From an uncultured Planctomycetota bacterium (GTDB taxonomy: Bacteria > Planctomycetota > Phycisphaerae > Phycisphaerales > UBA5793): a stretch of 57,052 nt of DNA. Both the position numbers and the translations under genes were made by a program. Location: assembly GCA_900696685.1 (NCBI GenBank), contig CAADHA010000133.1, forward strand, positions 1 to 57,052, in the 5' to 3' direction. This document shows, one piece after another, positions 1-8,743 of this stretch (the stretch's first letter is position 1; each line of letters starts with the position of its first letter). The notes below the pieces were generated by a model. That model worked only from the letters and a program-made list of their open reading frames with translations. It was not told the DNA's origin and did not search any database.

Positions 1-828
1 AGCCGGACCTCCGCTCAGCCCGCCGAAGGCTGGATGCGCCGGCGGCCCGGTTCATTCCACAACGGCGAACAGCCGTCGCCTCGGCCCCCGCTGCCCGATT
101 CGCCAAGTGTAAGCGTAAGCACCCGGCTCTCACCCGGCCACGCCGGTGCCGACGTGGATGCGGTGCAGGATCGTGTCATGGATGCTGCTGAACACACGTG
201 CTGCATCCCGCAAAACAAACGGGACAGGTACATTTTATGTCGTTTATTACCAAGCAGTTACGTGGCGATTCGGTGCAAAAATAAATGTACCTGTCCCGTT
301 TATTCTCCCAGGTTGCGCCTTGGCCTGCTCCGCCCGTGGCTCGACTCGCGCGCCACGCCACCGCGAAGTCCGCGCGCGAGTCGGCGTCCATCGAGGCTGC
401 AATCGATCCGCCACGTGCTGGGCCACACTGCCACATTCCTGGCCGCGCCCGCCAGCCTCCCCCGTCCTGGCGCGGAGCGACGCATTTGCCTCAAGGAGAT
501 CCTGCGGGAACGGGCCGGGTCAGGCGGCAGCGCACCTGTGCAATCCAATGTCCACCCCGGCACTGAAGACCGGCGGACTTTCCTCGCCCCACTGATGCAC
601 CTCACAGAGTCCAATGTCCGATGCCGCGGCCCATTGACGTCACATAGTTCCGATGCCTTCCCTTCCGCGCCTGACAGGGGCGTATAGTTGATTCTTCGGG
701 CCCTCGGAATCGACCCGAGGCGCCGCACGGGGTCTTAAACAGCCGACCGATCCGGCCGATAATGACCAGCGCCCCCCGCACGGCGGTCCTTTGCGCCCAC
801 GCGCCGATCTCGACTGGAGAGCACACCG
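1..828. other. Intergenic region without a convincing gene
   Basis: Open frames exist on both strands, but none shows a ribosome binding site, a recognisable motif or a sensible composition. The clear structures are the inverted-repeat element at 217-301 and the binding site GGAGA at 816-820 that serves the next gene. The window may begin just after the end of an upstream gene, but no terminal fragment can be identified. Confidence 0.6.
217..301. repeat. 85-bp element with perfect 19-bp terminal inverted repeats
   Basis: Bases 217-235 are the exact reverse complement of 283-301, with a 47-base AT-richer centre. The arm contains GGGACAGGTACATTT. The element stands out in a GC-rich intergenic region. 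It looks like a small non-autonomous palindromic element of the REP or MITE kind. A truncated Y1 transposase remnant lies at 10928-11410, but no link between the two can be shown here. No second copy was seen in the window. Confidence 0.7.
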
Positions 829-2166
829 GTGTCAGGCGGCAACACACATCGCAACCGCGTCGTGGTCACGGGCCTCGGTGCGATCAGTTGCCTCGGACAC
901 AGCGCGGAGGAAACGTGGCGGGGACTGCTCGCCGGACGCTCGGGCATCCGCAAGATCGCCGCCCCGGACTGCCAGGGCTTCGAGATCACGATCGCGGGCG
1001 AGATTCAGAACTTCGATCCTCTCGCGAGCCTCGGTCCCGACTGGGCCTACATCGGCGACCGCTTTGCACAGCTCGGGCTCGCCGCCGCGCTTGAGGCAAT
1101 CGAAAACGCGGGCCTCGATGTCGGGCGAGGCGATCTGCAAAGGGCCGGCGTCGTCCTCGCCAACGCGCACAACAACGGAGGGCGCGACGCGTGGTCCGGA
1201 CACGCGCTCTTCACTTACGCGCAGGGTCCGTATGACGCCGACCGGTTCCTCGATCTCTTTCACACCGTGCTTGACGGCTACAACACGCGCTACGCGCCCT
1301 ATCCCGTCGAACAGGACATCTGCTATCGACAGAGCAGCGACTTCCCGACACACCTCGTCGCTCGCTACCTCCAGACCAGCGGACCTCTTTTCACCGTCAG
1401 CAGCGCCTGCGTCAGCGGGGCCAAGACGGTCGAGCGCGGAGTGCGCTGGCTGCGGCGCGGGCAGTGCGAAGTGGCGATCTGCGGCGGCGCGGAGTCCGTC
1501 GTCGATCCCTGGGGAATCTGGTTTCTCCACGCCATGAAAGCCCTGACGAGTTTCAGCCAGGACCCCGAGCACGCGAGCCGGCCTTTCGACCGCGATCGTT
1601 CGGGCTTCGTACTCTCGGAAGGCGCGGGCGTGCTGGTGCTCGAAACACTGGATCATGCGCTGCGACGCGGCGCACCGATCCTGGCGGAGGTCGTCGGCGT
1701 GGGCGGGTCGGCGAACGCCAACAGCCTCTACGCGCCCGAGCCTGTGGGCGACGGCGTGGCCGGCGCCATGCGGGCCGCGCTTCACGATGCGCGACTTGAT
1801 CCCGCGCAGATCGACGCCGTCTTCGCACACGCCACGGCCACGGGCATCGGCGATCCCGCCGAGGCCGACGGCATCAGGATGACGCTGGGCGACCACGCGC
1901 CGAACGTCGCGATCACGGCCACGAAGTCCATGATCGGCCACGCCATCGCCGCCGCCGGCGCCCTCGGCGCCATCCAGTGCGTGCAGTCGCTCCGCGACGG
2001 CCTCATCCCCCCCATCAAGAACCTCGACGTCGTGGACGGCGCGTGCGCAGGTCTGCACTACGTGCGCGGCTCAGCCGAGGCGCGACGACTCGACTACGTC
2101 ATGAACAACGCCTTCGGCTTCGGCGGCGCCAACGGAACCAACATCTTCAGGCGCTTCACGGGCTGA
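829..2166 (+). CDS. Beta-ketoacyl-ACP synthase II-like protein (FabF/KAS family)
   Basis: A 445-residue thiolase-fold condensing enzyme, expected to join malonyl-ACP to an acyl primer in fatty acid or polyketide synthesis. The N-terminus has VVVTGLGAIS. The nucleophile is probably Cys194 in SSACVSGA, with the first His at 334 in HATATGIGD and the second at 371 in KSMIGH after Lys366. The family C-terminus AFGFGGAN is present. It is somewhat longer than typical FabF (about 412 residues), the extra length lying before Cys194. The usual HGTxT motif is changed to HATAT. The GTG start is preceded by GGAGA at 816-820. No acyl carrier protein, reductase or thioesterase gene is adjacent, so it is an orphan synthase; a secondary-metabolite or modified-lipid role is as possible as housekeeping FabF. 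Family assignment is firm, exact substrate unknown. Confidence 0.88.
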   Translation: MSGGNTHRNRVVVTGLGAISCLGHSAEETWRGLLAGRSGIRKIAAPDCQGFEITIAGEIQNFDPLASLGPDWAYIGDRFAQLGLAAALEAIENAGLDVGRGDLQRAGVVLANAHNNGGRDAWSGHALFTYAQGPYDADRFLDLFHTVLDGYNTRYAPYPVEQDICYRQSSDFPTHLVARYLQTSGPLFTVSSACVSGAKTVERGVRWLRRGQCEVAICGGAESVVDPWGIWFLHAMKALTSFSQDPEHASRPFDRDRSGFVLSEGAGVLVLETLDHALRRGAPILAEVVGVGGSANANSLYAPEPVGDGVAGAMRAALHDARLDPAQIDAVFAHATATGIGDPAEADGIRMTLGDHAPNVAITATKSMIGHAIAAAGALGAIQCVQSLRDGLIPPIKNLDVVDGACAGLHYVRGSAEARRLDYVMNNAFGFGGANGTNIFRRFTG

Positions 2167-2290
2167 TGGACTTCGCTTTGGCGCCGGGCAGGCCGCAGCC
2201 TCTCCGCCGCAATAGACGCCACCGTCAGGCGTTGAACCGGTAGAATCAGGCGACACGCACCGATCACGTCTCCACTCCGGAGGACAGGCC

Positions 2291-3421
2291 ATGCGCCGGA
2301 ACCTCTACGCGCTGACTTCTCTGATGCTTCTCACGGCATCCGCCGGCCTGGCCGTTCAGCCGCTCACGCAGAACGATGCCCGCCCGTCCATGCCGGGCGC
2401 CCCGCCGCGCGACGCGCGCGAGGGAGAGGCTCCATTGCGCGGCCCTGCCGTGCGCCTCACGGAGGCGCCCGGCGTTTACATGTCATTCGGGGGCGAATCA
2501 GGCGGGCGGATGTTCCGCGCCAACCTCCGCCTGTACTCGATCATCCTGAGACAGATGGACCTTACTGACGAGCAGAGGGCGCAGGCGGAAGCGATCGGCG
2601 CCGAGTATGCCGCGGCCATGCGCGCCCACCAGGAGCAGTTCGGAGGCGAGCAGCGCCGTCTGCAACAGCGCCTGGAAAGGATTCGCGGAGCCGACGGCCA
2701 GCGTCGCGAGGATGCGCAGGCAATGGATCGCCCGGCCCGCCGCGCCGCGCCGCAGCAGGCGGATCAGCCCGGCGATCGGCCTCCTGCTGACCGTCGCGGC
2801 GATGCGCCGCAGCGCCGCCCCGACGCACGGCCCGACGCACGGCCCGATGCGCCTCCCGATTCGCCGCCCAGGGACGCGGATGCCCCCCCCCGGCGCCCGC
2901 TCGCCGGCAACCGGCCCGGCGCGGAATCGCCCGAAGGCCAGTCGCCCCCGTCGCCGGAGAGGATGGACGCCGCGACCGAGACCGCCGAGCGCCTCGCCGC
3001 CATCCGGCGCGCCATCCCGCCGCAGGAGCCTTACATGATGAGGCTCTTCGACCTCCTCACCGACGGGCAGAAGCAGGAGTTCGAGCGCCGGCTCGTCGAG
3101 CAGGTGCGCGCCCAGGCGCAAGAGCAGATGCAGCGCCGCCTCGCCGCCGCCGGCCGCGAGGCGCCCGCGATGGACGATGGCGCCGGAATGATGATGGAAG
3201 GCATGGTACGGTTCGGGGACGGCGGCTTCACCATCGACGAGTCCCAACTTGCTCCCCAGATGCGCGAACGACTCCGCCGCCTGCGCCAGGAACGGCAGCG
3301 CATGCTCGAGAATCGCGGCCGCGACAATCCGGTTCCGCCCCCCGCCGACGAGATTGAGTTCGAGGACGACCCTGCGCGCCCGCGCCGGCCCGATCGCGCG
3401 CGCGGCCGCTCCGATGGATAG
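2291..3421 (+). CDS. Secreted proline/arginine-rich protein with LTxxQ-type motif
   Basis: A 376-residue protein starting at ATG with GGAGG at 2278-2282. The N-terminus has a signal peptide ending near residue 22. Residues 91-95 read LTDEQ, followed by a charged helix, which resembles the LTxxQ motif of Spy/CpxP-type periplasmic proteins; a second helix around LLTDGQKQEFERR may be the paired motif. Between them is a disordered Pro/Arg/Asp-rich linker. Within it, DNA at 2819-2854 is three 12-bp tandem repeats encoding PDAR/PDAP units. The C-terminus is again charged and disordered. A periplasmic chaperone or metal/stress-related role is possible by analogy only. Confidence 0.7.
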   Translation: MRRNLYALTSLMLLTASAGLAVQPLTQNDARPSMPGAPPRDAREGEAPLRGPAVRLTEAPGVYMSFGGESGGRMFRANLRLYSIILRQMDLTDEQRAQAEAIGAEYAAAMRAHQEQFGGEQRRLQQRLERIRGADGQRREDAQAMDRPARRAAPQQADQPGDRPPADRRGDAPQRRPDARPDARPDAPPDSPPRDADAPPRRPLAGNRPGAESPEGQSPPSPERMDAATETAERLAAIRRAIPPQEPYMMRLFDLLTDGQKQEFERRLVEQVRAQAQEQMQRRLAAAGREAPAMDDGAGMMMEGMVRFGDGGFTIDESQLAPQMRERLRRLRQERQRMLENRGRDNPVPPPADEIEFEDDPARPRRPDRARGRSDG

Positions 3422-3469
3422 CCCCCCACAGCATGCGGTCGCGCCTCACCTGGCCGGACCGGGCACGAT

Positions 3470-3895
3470 TCACTGCTTCGGCGGTGCGGAGAGGTCGTCG
3501 AGCACCATCTCGCGGTACCTGATGATCTGCCCCTGCGTCCCCTCAGGTGCGGCATCCTCACCGGAAGGCTGCGTCAGGACCACGTCAAAGAGTTTCAGGC
3601 GAACGGCTCGCGTCACCTCGTCCACGGAGATCGTGGCCCGCTCGGCGTAGAGCAGTCCTTCCTTGCCCGTCACGCGCAGCGCACGCAACTCGCCCGCGAC
3701 CGAGTCGTACCGCTCGGCGCTGAGTTGCGAGCCCTGGCGCTTCATGCCCTTGAGCAGCGAAGCGACGACGTCATCCCTGATCTCCGCCGCGGAGCGTGTT
3801 TCGCCGCGATCGCAGCCGTGAAGCGATGCAAGCATCGCAGCCATCACGATCAGTGTCGCCATGTGCCTCATGATCACTCTGGTCTGACATGCCAT
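3470..3895 (-). CDS. Small lipoprotein of unknown function
   Basis: A 141-residue protein with a hydrophobic N-terminal segment ending in the lipobox LHGC, so it is probably lipid-anchored in the envelope. The start at 3895 was chosen because GGAGG (complement of 3904-3908) sits 8 bases upstream; a longer frame reaching 4096 has no such signal and an Arg-rich, non-protein-like N-terminus. The mature part alternates polar and hydrophobic residues (ERATISVDE, VRLKLFDVVL), as in beta-rich periplasmic domains of LptC-like proteins, but this likeness is weak. It is convergent with the LTxxQ-type gene. Confidence 0.65.
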   Translation of the reverse strand: MACQTRVIMRHMATLIVMAAMLASLHGCDRGETRSAAEIRDDVVASLLKGMKRQGSQLSAERYDSVAGELRALRVTGKEGLLYAERATISVDEVTRAVRLKLFDVVLTQPSGEDAAPEGTQGQIIRYREMVLDDLSAPPKQ

Positions 3896-3996
3896 AGTGT
3901 GAACCTCCGGCCTGCGAAGAGACGCCGCATCGGGAGATATCGGTCTCTTCGAACGCCGTCTTTGGCAGAATCGCCGCCGGATCGTGAGAAGAAGAC

Positions 3997-4254
3997 TTGA
4001 GCGGGCACGAGTTGACGCGGGCGGATGTGGGCGCTTATCGTCATGGCATGAATCGGACGATCGGCCATGTCGCACTCGACGCCGATCGGTTGACAAGGAG
4101 CGTCAAGGCGCGGCCCGGTTCGGCGAGTGGTCTTCTGCTCCGCACACTCGCCCCGGCCGTGCCTGAAACAACGGGCGTGTGCGTCATCGTCGATGGCGCA
4201 CACGTTTTCGTTTCGGCGCGGCGGCGTGCGGCGTGGCGCGAGGACCTGGCGTGA
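3997..4254 (+). CDS. Small ORF overlapping rpiA (85 residues, hypothetical)
   Basis: The reading frame runs from a TTG at 3997 (weak AGAAG upstream) or an ATG at 4048 to a TGA at 4252-4254. The stop overlaps the GTG start of rpiA in a GTGA arrangement, typical of translational coupling and the main reason to believe the ORF. The product is basic, with a hydrophobic stretch VCVIVDGAHVFVSA near the C-terminus. No domain was recognised. It could be a small accessory protein or only a leader ORF that feeds ribosomes into rpiA. Confidence 0.4.
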   Translation: MSGHELTRADVGAYRHGMNRTIGHVALDADRLTRSVKARPGSASGLLLRTLAPAVPETTGVCVIVDGAHVFVSARRRAAWREDLA

Positions 4255-4958
4255 GTGAGTCAGGAGCGAGCATGGACCGCCTCGCTTTCGCGGCCGTTGA
4301 ACCGGTGCGAAGCGGGATGGTGGTCGGCCTGGGCACAGGCCGGGCCGCCAGCCGCGGCATTCACGCGCTGGCGCAGCGAGTGGATCGCGAGGGATTGCGC
4401 CTCACTTGTGTCGCCACGAGCCGCCGCAGTGCTGAACTCGCCTTGTCGCTGGGTCTGGATGTTGTGCCGATGCGCGACGTGCCGCGCGTCGACGTGCTCT
4501 TCGACGGCGTCGATGAACTCGAGCCGGGCCTCGCCATGACCAAGGGCGCCGGAGGGGCCATGACGCGCGAGAAGATCGTCGCCGACGCCGCCGACCTGTG
4601 CCTCTACCTCATGGATGAGAGCAAACTCGTCAGCCGCCTCGGCGAGCGCTTTCCCCTGCCCGTCGAGGTGCTCGAGTTCGGCCTGGCTTCGACGAGCGCT
4701 GCTCTGAAGCGCCTCGGCCTTGAACCGACCATGCGCTCTTCGCCGGATGATCCGCGCCAACCATACCTCACCGACGAAGGCAATCCCGTCCTCGACTGCG
4801 CCTACGGCGAGACGTCGCGCGGCGACCTGCTCGACCTCTCCCGCGCCATCGACGCCGTCTCCGGAGTCGTCGGCCACGGCCTGTTCGTCACCCAGGCGGA
4901 TGTCGTGCTCATCGAGAGCACCGACGGGCAGCGTGTCGAGCGGCGCGAGCGCCATTGA
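4251..4958 (+). CDS. rpiA: Ribose-5-phosphate isomerase A
   Basis: A 235-residue enzyme interconverting ribose 5-phosphate and ribulose 5-phosphate in the non-oxidative pentose phosphate pathway. The phosphate loop VGLGTGRA is at about 25-32. Catalytic motif FDGVDE supplies Asp85 and Asp88, and TKGAGGAMTREK supplies Lys98 and Glu107; FPLPVEV is also present. The family usually has KGGGAALTREK, so the central Gly/Ala order differs slightly. The GTG start is preferred over an upstream ATG in frame because CGAGGA at 4239-4244 lies 6 bases before it and it overlaps the preceding stop. Transketolase, a pathway partner, is encoded about 15 kb away on the other strand. Confidence 0.9.
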   Translation: MSESGASMDRLAFAAVEPVRSGMVVGLGTGRAASRGIHALAQRVDREGLRLTCVATSRRSAELALSLGLDVVPMRDVPRVDVLFDGVDELEPGLAMTKGAGGAMTREKIVADAADLCLYLMDESKLVSRLGERFPLPVEVLEFGLASTSAALKRLGLEPTMRSSPDDPRQPYLTDEGNPVLDCAYGETSRGDLLDLSRAIDAVSGVVGHGLFVTQADVVLIESTDGQRVERRERH

Positions 4959-5041
4959 GTGAGGAGCCGTTGCGCCGCTGTTACGCGCGGTGGACAGCCG
5001 GCGCGGTACGCTCATGCATTCCACCTTTCCCGGAGGTCGCC

Positions 5042-6151
5042 ATGCACCGCTGCACCCTGTCCCTTGCCGTGTGCCTCTCGCAGGCAACGCTCGTCTCCGC
5101 CGCCCTGGCCGTTCAGCACGATTCGTGGATAGAGGTCGCCCAGAAGGCGAGTTCCACGCTCATCAATCCCGCCACGGGAGAGAGCGCGTTCGTTCTCGAT
5201 CCGCTGCCGCACCCGATGGGCGCTCTCTCGCCCGACGGAAAGCGCGTCGCCTTCATCGGCACCGAGCCGGGCGCCGACCGGCACACCGACCTGTTCGTCG
5301 CCGACGTCGACCTGACGCAGCCTTCGGGCAAGGCAAATATCCGCCGATTGACGACCGATCAGATTCGGCCGACGAGTCCGCGTTGGCTGCCCGACGACAA
5401 GGGACTTGTGTTTCTCGCCGGCGAGGGACCGCTGACTCAGGCGTGGTTCGTGCCGCTCACGCCCGGCGCCAAGCCAGTCGCGCTGAGCGATTCTCGCTAT
5501 CGGGCCTACGACCTGTCCGTCGCCGCCACGGGAGACGCGGCCTATCTCGTCCACAAGGGAAGCCGCCACAAGGAGCAATTCATCGACCTCGTGATGCTCG
5601 CGCCTTCGGAGCAGGCGATGCGCAGCGCCGCGGGCATGCGCCGCAGCACGCCCCTCAAGGATCAGCACATCTCCGGTTACGCCATCAGCCCCGACGGCGC
5701 GACAGTCGCCTGGAGCGGACTCGAGTCGCTCTTCCTGCACACGATACGGACCGGCGAGTCGCGCGAGATCCCGCTGCACGGCATCCATCCCCAACTCGCC
5801 AACCACACGGCCCACGACATCGCCTGGCGGCCGGATGGAAAGGTGATCGCGTTTCGCTGCGGCTTCCTCGGGGGCGTGGCGGTGGCTCCGGGAGAAGAGC
5901 CGCCGCGCATGTTCGCCGCGGACAAGATCTTCTTCGTGCCTGTCGAGTGGACGCCGACGCCCGAGGCGCTCACGATCGGCGATGGAGCCGCGTTCCCCTC
6001 GCCGACGGCCGACCACGGGCAGGCGGAAATCTCCCCGCCCGCCGGCGAGCAGAGCAAGCCGTGGTGGGTGCGCGAACTGCCCGAGCACATCCTCGGCATC
6101 AGGTGGATCAGCGCCGATGAGGCGAAGAAGCGCATCGGACCTCCGAGGTAG
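5042..6151 (+). CDS. Secreted PD40/TolB-like beta-propeller protein
   Basis: A 369-residue exported protein. The start at 5042 has GGAGG at 5032-5036 and gives a normal signal peptide ending near LAVQ; a longer frame from 4955 lacks these. Several WD40-like PD40 units are visible: GALSPDGKRVAFIG, SPRWLPDDKGLVFLAG, YAISPDGATVAWSG and DIAWRPDGKVIAF. Such repeats form beta-propellers in TolB-like proteins and bind peptides or other partners in the periplasm. No peptidase or other catalytic domain follows the propeller. It begins 83 bases after rpiA but seems functionally unrelated. Confidence 0.72.
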   Translation: MHRCTLSLAVCLSQATLVSAALAVQHDSWIEVAQKASSTLINPATGESAFVLDPLPHPMGALSPDGKRVAFIGTEPGADRHTDLFVADVDLTQPSGKANIRRLTTDQIRPTSPRWLPDDKGLVFLAGEGPLTQAWFVPLTPGAKPVALSDSRYRAYDLSVAATGDAAYLVHKGSRHKEQFIDLVMLAPSEQAMRSAAGMRRSTPLKDQHISGYAISPDGATVAWSGLESLFLHTIRTGESREIPLHGIHPQLANHTAHDIAWRPDGKVIAFRCGFLGGVAVAPGEEPPRMFAADKIFFVPVEWTPTPEALTIGDGAAFPSPTADHGQAEISPPAGEQSKPWWVRELPEHILGIRWISADEAKKRIGPPR

Positions 6152-6189
6152 GTGACGGCGAACGCGCAACGCCCCGGCGCGCGATGCGG

Positions 6190-7344
6190 TCAAGTGTCTC
6201 GCAGCAGAATCGCGGGGCGACCCGTCGCTGCATCAGCCGGCCAGCCGCTCATGCCGGTCAGCACTTCGCACGCCGCGCCGCGGCTCGATATCTCGTTGCC
6301 GTCGGACGTGAGAATCGTGTCCTCGCTCTTGGTGCCGGTGATGGACGGGTTCCAGCCGACGAGTTGGCGCGGCTGCACCGTGCGCGTCTCTTCGGGCGTG
6401 GCCTTGAAGTCGCGCAGGTCGTAGCCCATCGGTCCGCCCTGGTGGTGCTTTCGCCACTCGTCGCCGAAGCCGCACGCTTCATACATCGCGATGCCGTCGG
6501 CCAGACATTCACACCACCGTCGGCCGAGGCGCGTGCCGGCGTGCAGCGCGGCATCGACGCGGCAGACCGCCTCGTGCCGGCGCCGGAGGCCGTCCGGCAG
6601 CGATGAGCCGAAGTGGACCAGCCGCGTGATCGACACGGTCAATCCGAGCCGCTGCGCGCAGAGGGCGATCATGACCGTGTGCTTGACACGATTGGCCGTC
6701 GGGATCGGGTGGCGGTAGCGCTTGAGCCGCTCATCGGCGGCGATGAGGACGACGGGTGCGAGAATGTTGCGTGCGCGAAGTGCGCCCGCAAGTCGCCCGG
6801 CGACTTCGAGTTCGCTCATGCCCGGCTGCACAAGGCGCGTCAGAACATCCGCCATGACGTGCGCCGCGTCGCGGCCGAGTGAGCAAACCGCATCGACTTC
6901 GCGGTCTGTCAGCGGTGTGCGGATGGATTGGATGGGATCGGGAGGGAATGCATCGTGCGCACAGCGTCTGACATCGATCCCCGCTTCGCCCGGAACGCGC
7001 TGAAGCATCGAGTCGATCGTCGCCTCCTGCGTCCACCAGTCCGGCGCGAGAATGTCCCAATGCTGCGGATCGAATCGCTCTTCCTCGATGAGTCGATCAC
7101 GTTCAATGTTGTCGGTGAAGAGCACGGGCCTGCGACCCAGCGATTCGGCAAACCAGAGAATCGCGGCAACGCCGGTGGCGCTTCCGAGATCGACGTGCAC
7201 ATCCGCACCGTCCGTCAGCCAGGCGATGTTGGCGCGGCGGCGGAGGAGGATCGCGTCCATTTTCATCCGCCGGCACAGCGCGTTGAGACGTTCTCGCTTG
7301 ACAGGATCGATGCCTGCGTGGACGTGGTCGCCCATGGCGCGCAT
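6190..7344 (-). CDS. M24-family (pita-bread fold) protein with degraded metal site
   Basis: A 384-residue protein with the two-part layout of creatinase/Xaa-Pro peptidase relatives: an N-terminal domain (KMDAILLRRRANIAWLTDG) and a C-terminal M24-like domain (EVDAVCSLGRDAAHVM, then RTVQPRQLVGWNPSITG and KSEDTILTSDG). In active M24 metallopeptidases five residues (Asp, Asp, His, Glu, Glu) bind two metals. Here the matching stretches read MIALCAQ, VSITRL, HHQGGPMGY, GWNPSI and SEDTIL, so only the last Glu seems kept. A metal-independent hydrolase (as in creatinase) or a non-catalytic role is likely. The start is uncertain: no good binding site is seen, and MGDHV at 7335 is an alternative. It lies downstream of metK on the same strand. 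Confidence 0.72.
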   Translation of the reverse strand: MRAMGDHVHAGIDPVKRERLNALCRRMKMDAILLRRRANIAWLTDGADVHVDLGSATGVAAILWFAESLGRRPVLFTDNIERDRLIEEERFDPQHWDILAPDWWTQEATIDSMLQRVPGEAGIDVRRCAHDAFPPDPIQSIRTPLTDREVDAVCSLGRDAAHVMADVLTRLVQPGMSELEVAGRLAGALRARNILAPVVLIAADERLKRYRHPIPTANRVKHTVMIALCAQRLGLTVSITRLVHFGSSLPDGLRRRHEAVCRVDAALHAGTRLGRRWCECLADGIAMYEACGFGDEWRKHHQGGPMGYDLRDFKATPEETRTVQPRQLVGWNPSITGTKSEDTILTSDGNEISSRGAACEVLTGMSGWPADAATGRPAILLRDT

Positions 7345-7358
7345 TGTATGCGCCGCAC

Positions 7359-7458
7359 GCGAGACCAGGCCGACGCGTCAGCGAGGACGCGAGGAGCGCA
7401 GCGACGAGAGAACGACCGGATGGCGCCCATCCTCGCTGGCGCGTCGGGCTGGTCTCGC
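7359..7458. repeat. 29-bp inverted repeat pair between metK and the M24-like gene
   Basis: Bases 7359-7387 and 7430-7458 are inverted copies matching at 27 of 29 positions, separated by 42 bases. The arm carries the core CGTCAGCGAGGA. The right arm ends 25 bases short of the metK stop, so a metK transcript reading on would form this hairpin. The same core appears as an inverted pair at 13205-13367 and as a tandem array at 54735-54836. Confidence 0.75.
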
Positions 7459-7483
7459 AACTTCTCGCGCGAGCGCGGCGGCT

Positions 7484-8743
7484 TCAGTCCGCGCACGCCT
7501 GGCGCAGCGCCTCGGCCATGTCGGTCTTCTCCCACGTGAAGCCGCCCTCGGCGTCGGGGGTGCGGCCGAAGTGGCCGTGCGCCGCGGTGCGCTTGTAGAT
7601 CGGCCGGCGCAACTTGAGATGCTCGATGAGGCCGCGCGGCGTGAGGGGGAAGAGTTCGCGCACCGCCTCGGCGATGCGATGTGGCGCCACCTTCGCCGTA
7701 CCGAACGTGTTGACGTGGACGCTCGTCGGCTCGGCGACGCCGATGGCGTAACTCAACTGCATCTCGCACTTGTCCGCCAGCCCGGCGGCGACGATGTTCT
7801 TGGCGATGTAGCGGGCCATGTACGCCGCGCTGCGATCAACCTTCGTCGGATCCTTGCCCGAGAACGCCCCGCCTCCGTGCCGCCCCATCCCGCCGTAGGT
7901 GTCCACGATGATCTTGCGGCCCGTCAGCCCCACGTCGCCGTGCGGCCCGCCGATCTCGAAGCGCCCCGTCGGATTGATGTGAACGCGGATATCCTCGTTC
8001 CACCACGTGTCGCCGAGCACCGGCTGGATGATGTGCTCGAGCACGAGTTGCCGCAACTGCGCCTGCGTCTTGTCGGTGCTGTACTGCGGACTGTGCTGCG
8101 TCGAGAGGACGACGGTGTGGACGCGCACCGGCCGGTCGTGCCGGTCGTACTCGACCGTGACTTGGCTCTTGGCGTCGGGGCGCAGACCGGGGAAGACGTT
8201 CTGCTGGCGCACCTGCGCGTGGCGGTGCACGAGGCGGTGCGCGAGGTGGATCGGCAGGGGCATGAAGGTGCCGGGATCGAGTTCCTCCGTCTCGCGGCAG
8301 GCGAAGCCGAACATCATCCCCTGATCGCCCGCGCCCTCGCGGTCGACGCCCAGGGCGATGTCGGGCGACTGCTTCTTGAGGCTCACCAGCACCGCGCAAC
8401 TCTTGTCGTCAAAGCACAGGTCGGCGTCGGTGTAGCCGATGTCGCGGATCGTCTCGCGCACGAGGTCGGGGACTTCGACGTAGCCGTCGCAGGTGACTTC
8501 GCCGGCGACGATCGCCATGCCCGTGCTGACCATCGTCTCGCAGGCGACGCGCGAGCGAGGATCGACGGCGATCATGGCGTCGAGGACGGCGTCGGAGATC
8601 TGGTCGGCGACCTTGTCGGGATGGCCCATGCTCACCGACTCGGAGGTGAAGAAGTAATTGGTGCCAGCAGGCACTGCGGCGACGGCGGCGGGAGCGGGCT
8701 TGGCGCTGGTCATGGTTGAAGTCATGGTACCGGGGCTGGGCAT
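7484..8743 (-). CDS. metK: S-adenosylmethionine synthetase
   Basis: A 419-residue enzyme making S-adenosylmethionine from methionine and ATP. Family motifs are intact: [20 protein letters not shown] near the N-terminus, [12 protein letters not shown] (usual GAGDQGIMFGYA), and [19 protein letters not shown]. It is about 35 residues longer than E. coli MetK, mainly through an Ala/Pro/Thr-rich N-terminus. The start is ambiguous: ATG at 8743 (AAAGG about 12 bases upstream), ATG at 8725, or a still longer frame reaching 8815; all lie before the first conserved motif. It is divergent from gltX. Short direct repeats at 8809-8828 upstream may be regulatory. Confidence 0.95.
   Translation of the reverse strand: MPSPGTMTSTMTSAKPAPAAVAAVPAGTNYFFTSESVSMGHPDKVADQISDAVLDAMIAVDPRSRVACETMVSTGMAIVAGEVTCDGYVEVPDLVRETIRDIGYTDADLCFDDKSCAVLVSLKKQSPDIALGVDREGAGDQGMMFGFACRETEELDPGTFMPLPIHLAHRLVHRHAQVRQQNVFPGLRPDAKSQVTVEYDRHDRPVRVHTVVLSTQHSPQYSTDKTQAQLRQLVLEHIIQPVLGDTWWNEDIRVHINPTGRFEIGGPHGDVGLTGRKIIVDTYGGMGRHGGGAFSGKDPTKVDRSAAYMARYIAKNIVAAGLADKCEMQLSYAIGVAEPTSVHVNTFGTAKVAPHRIAEAVRELFPLTPRGLIEHLKLRRPIYKRTAAHGHFGRTPDAEGGFTWEKTDMAEALRQACAD

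Noticed and set aside
34-687. 217-codon plus-strand ORF in the first intergenic region
   Set aside because: It runs through the inverted-repeat element, is rich in Arg, Pro and Cys, and has no binding site or motif.
3896-4096. N-terminal extension of the small lipoprotein to 4096
   Set aside because: It is Arg/Ser-rich, lacks a binding site, and would hide the signal peptide; the start at 3895 has GGAGG.
7052-8719. Plus-strand ORF of 555 codons
   Set aside because: It is antisense to metK and runs through the inverted repeat; the metK frame has all family motifs.
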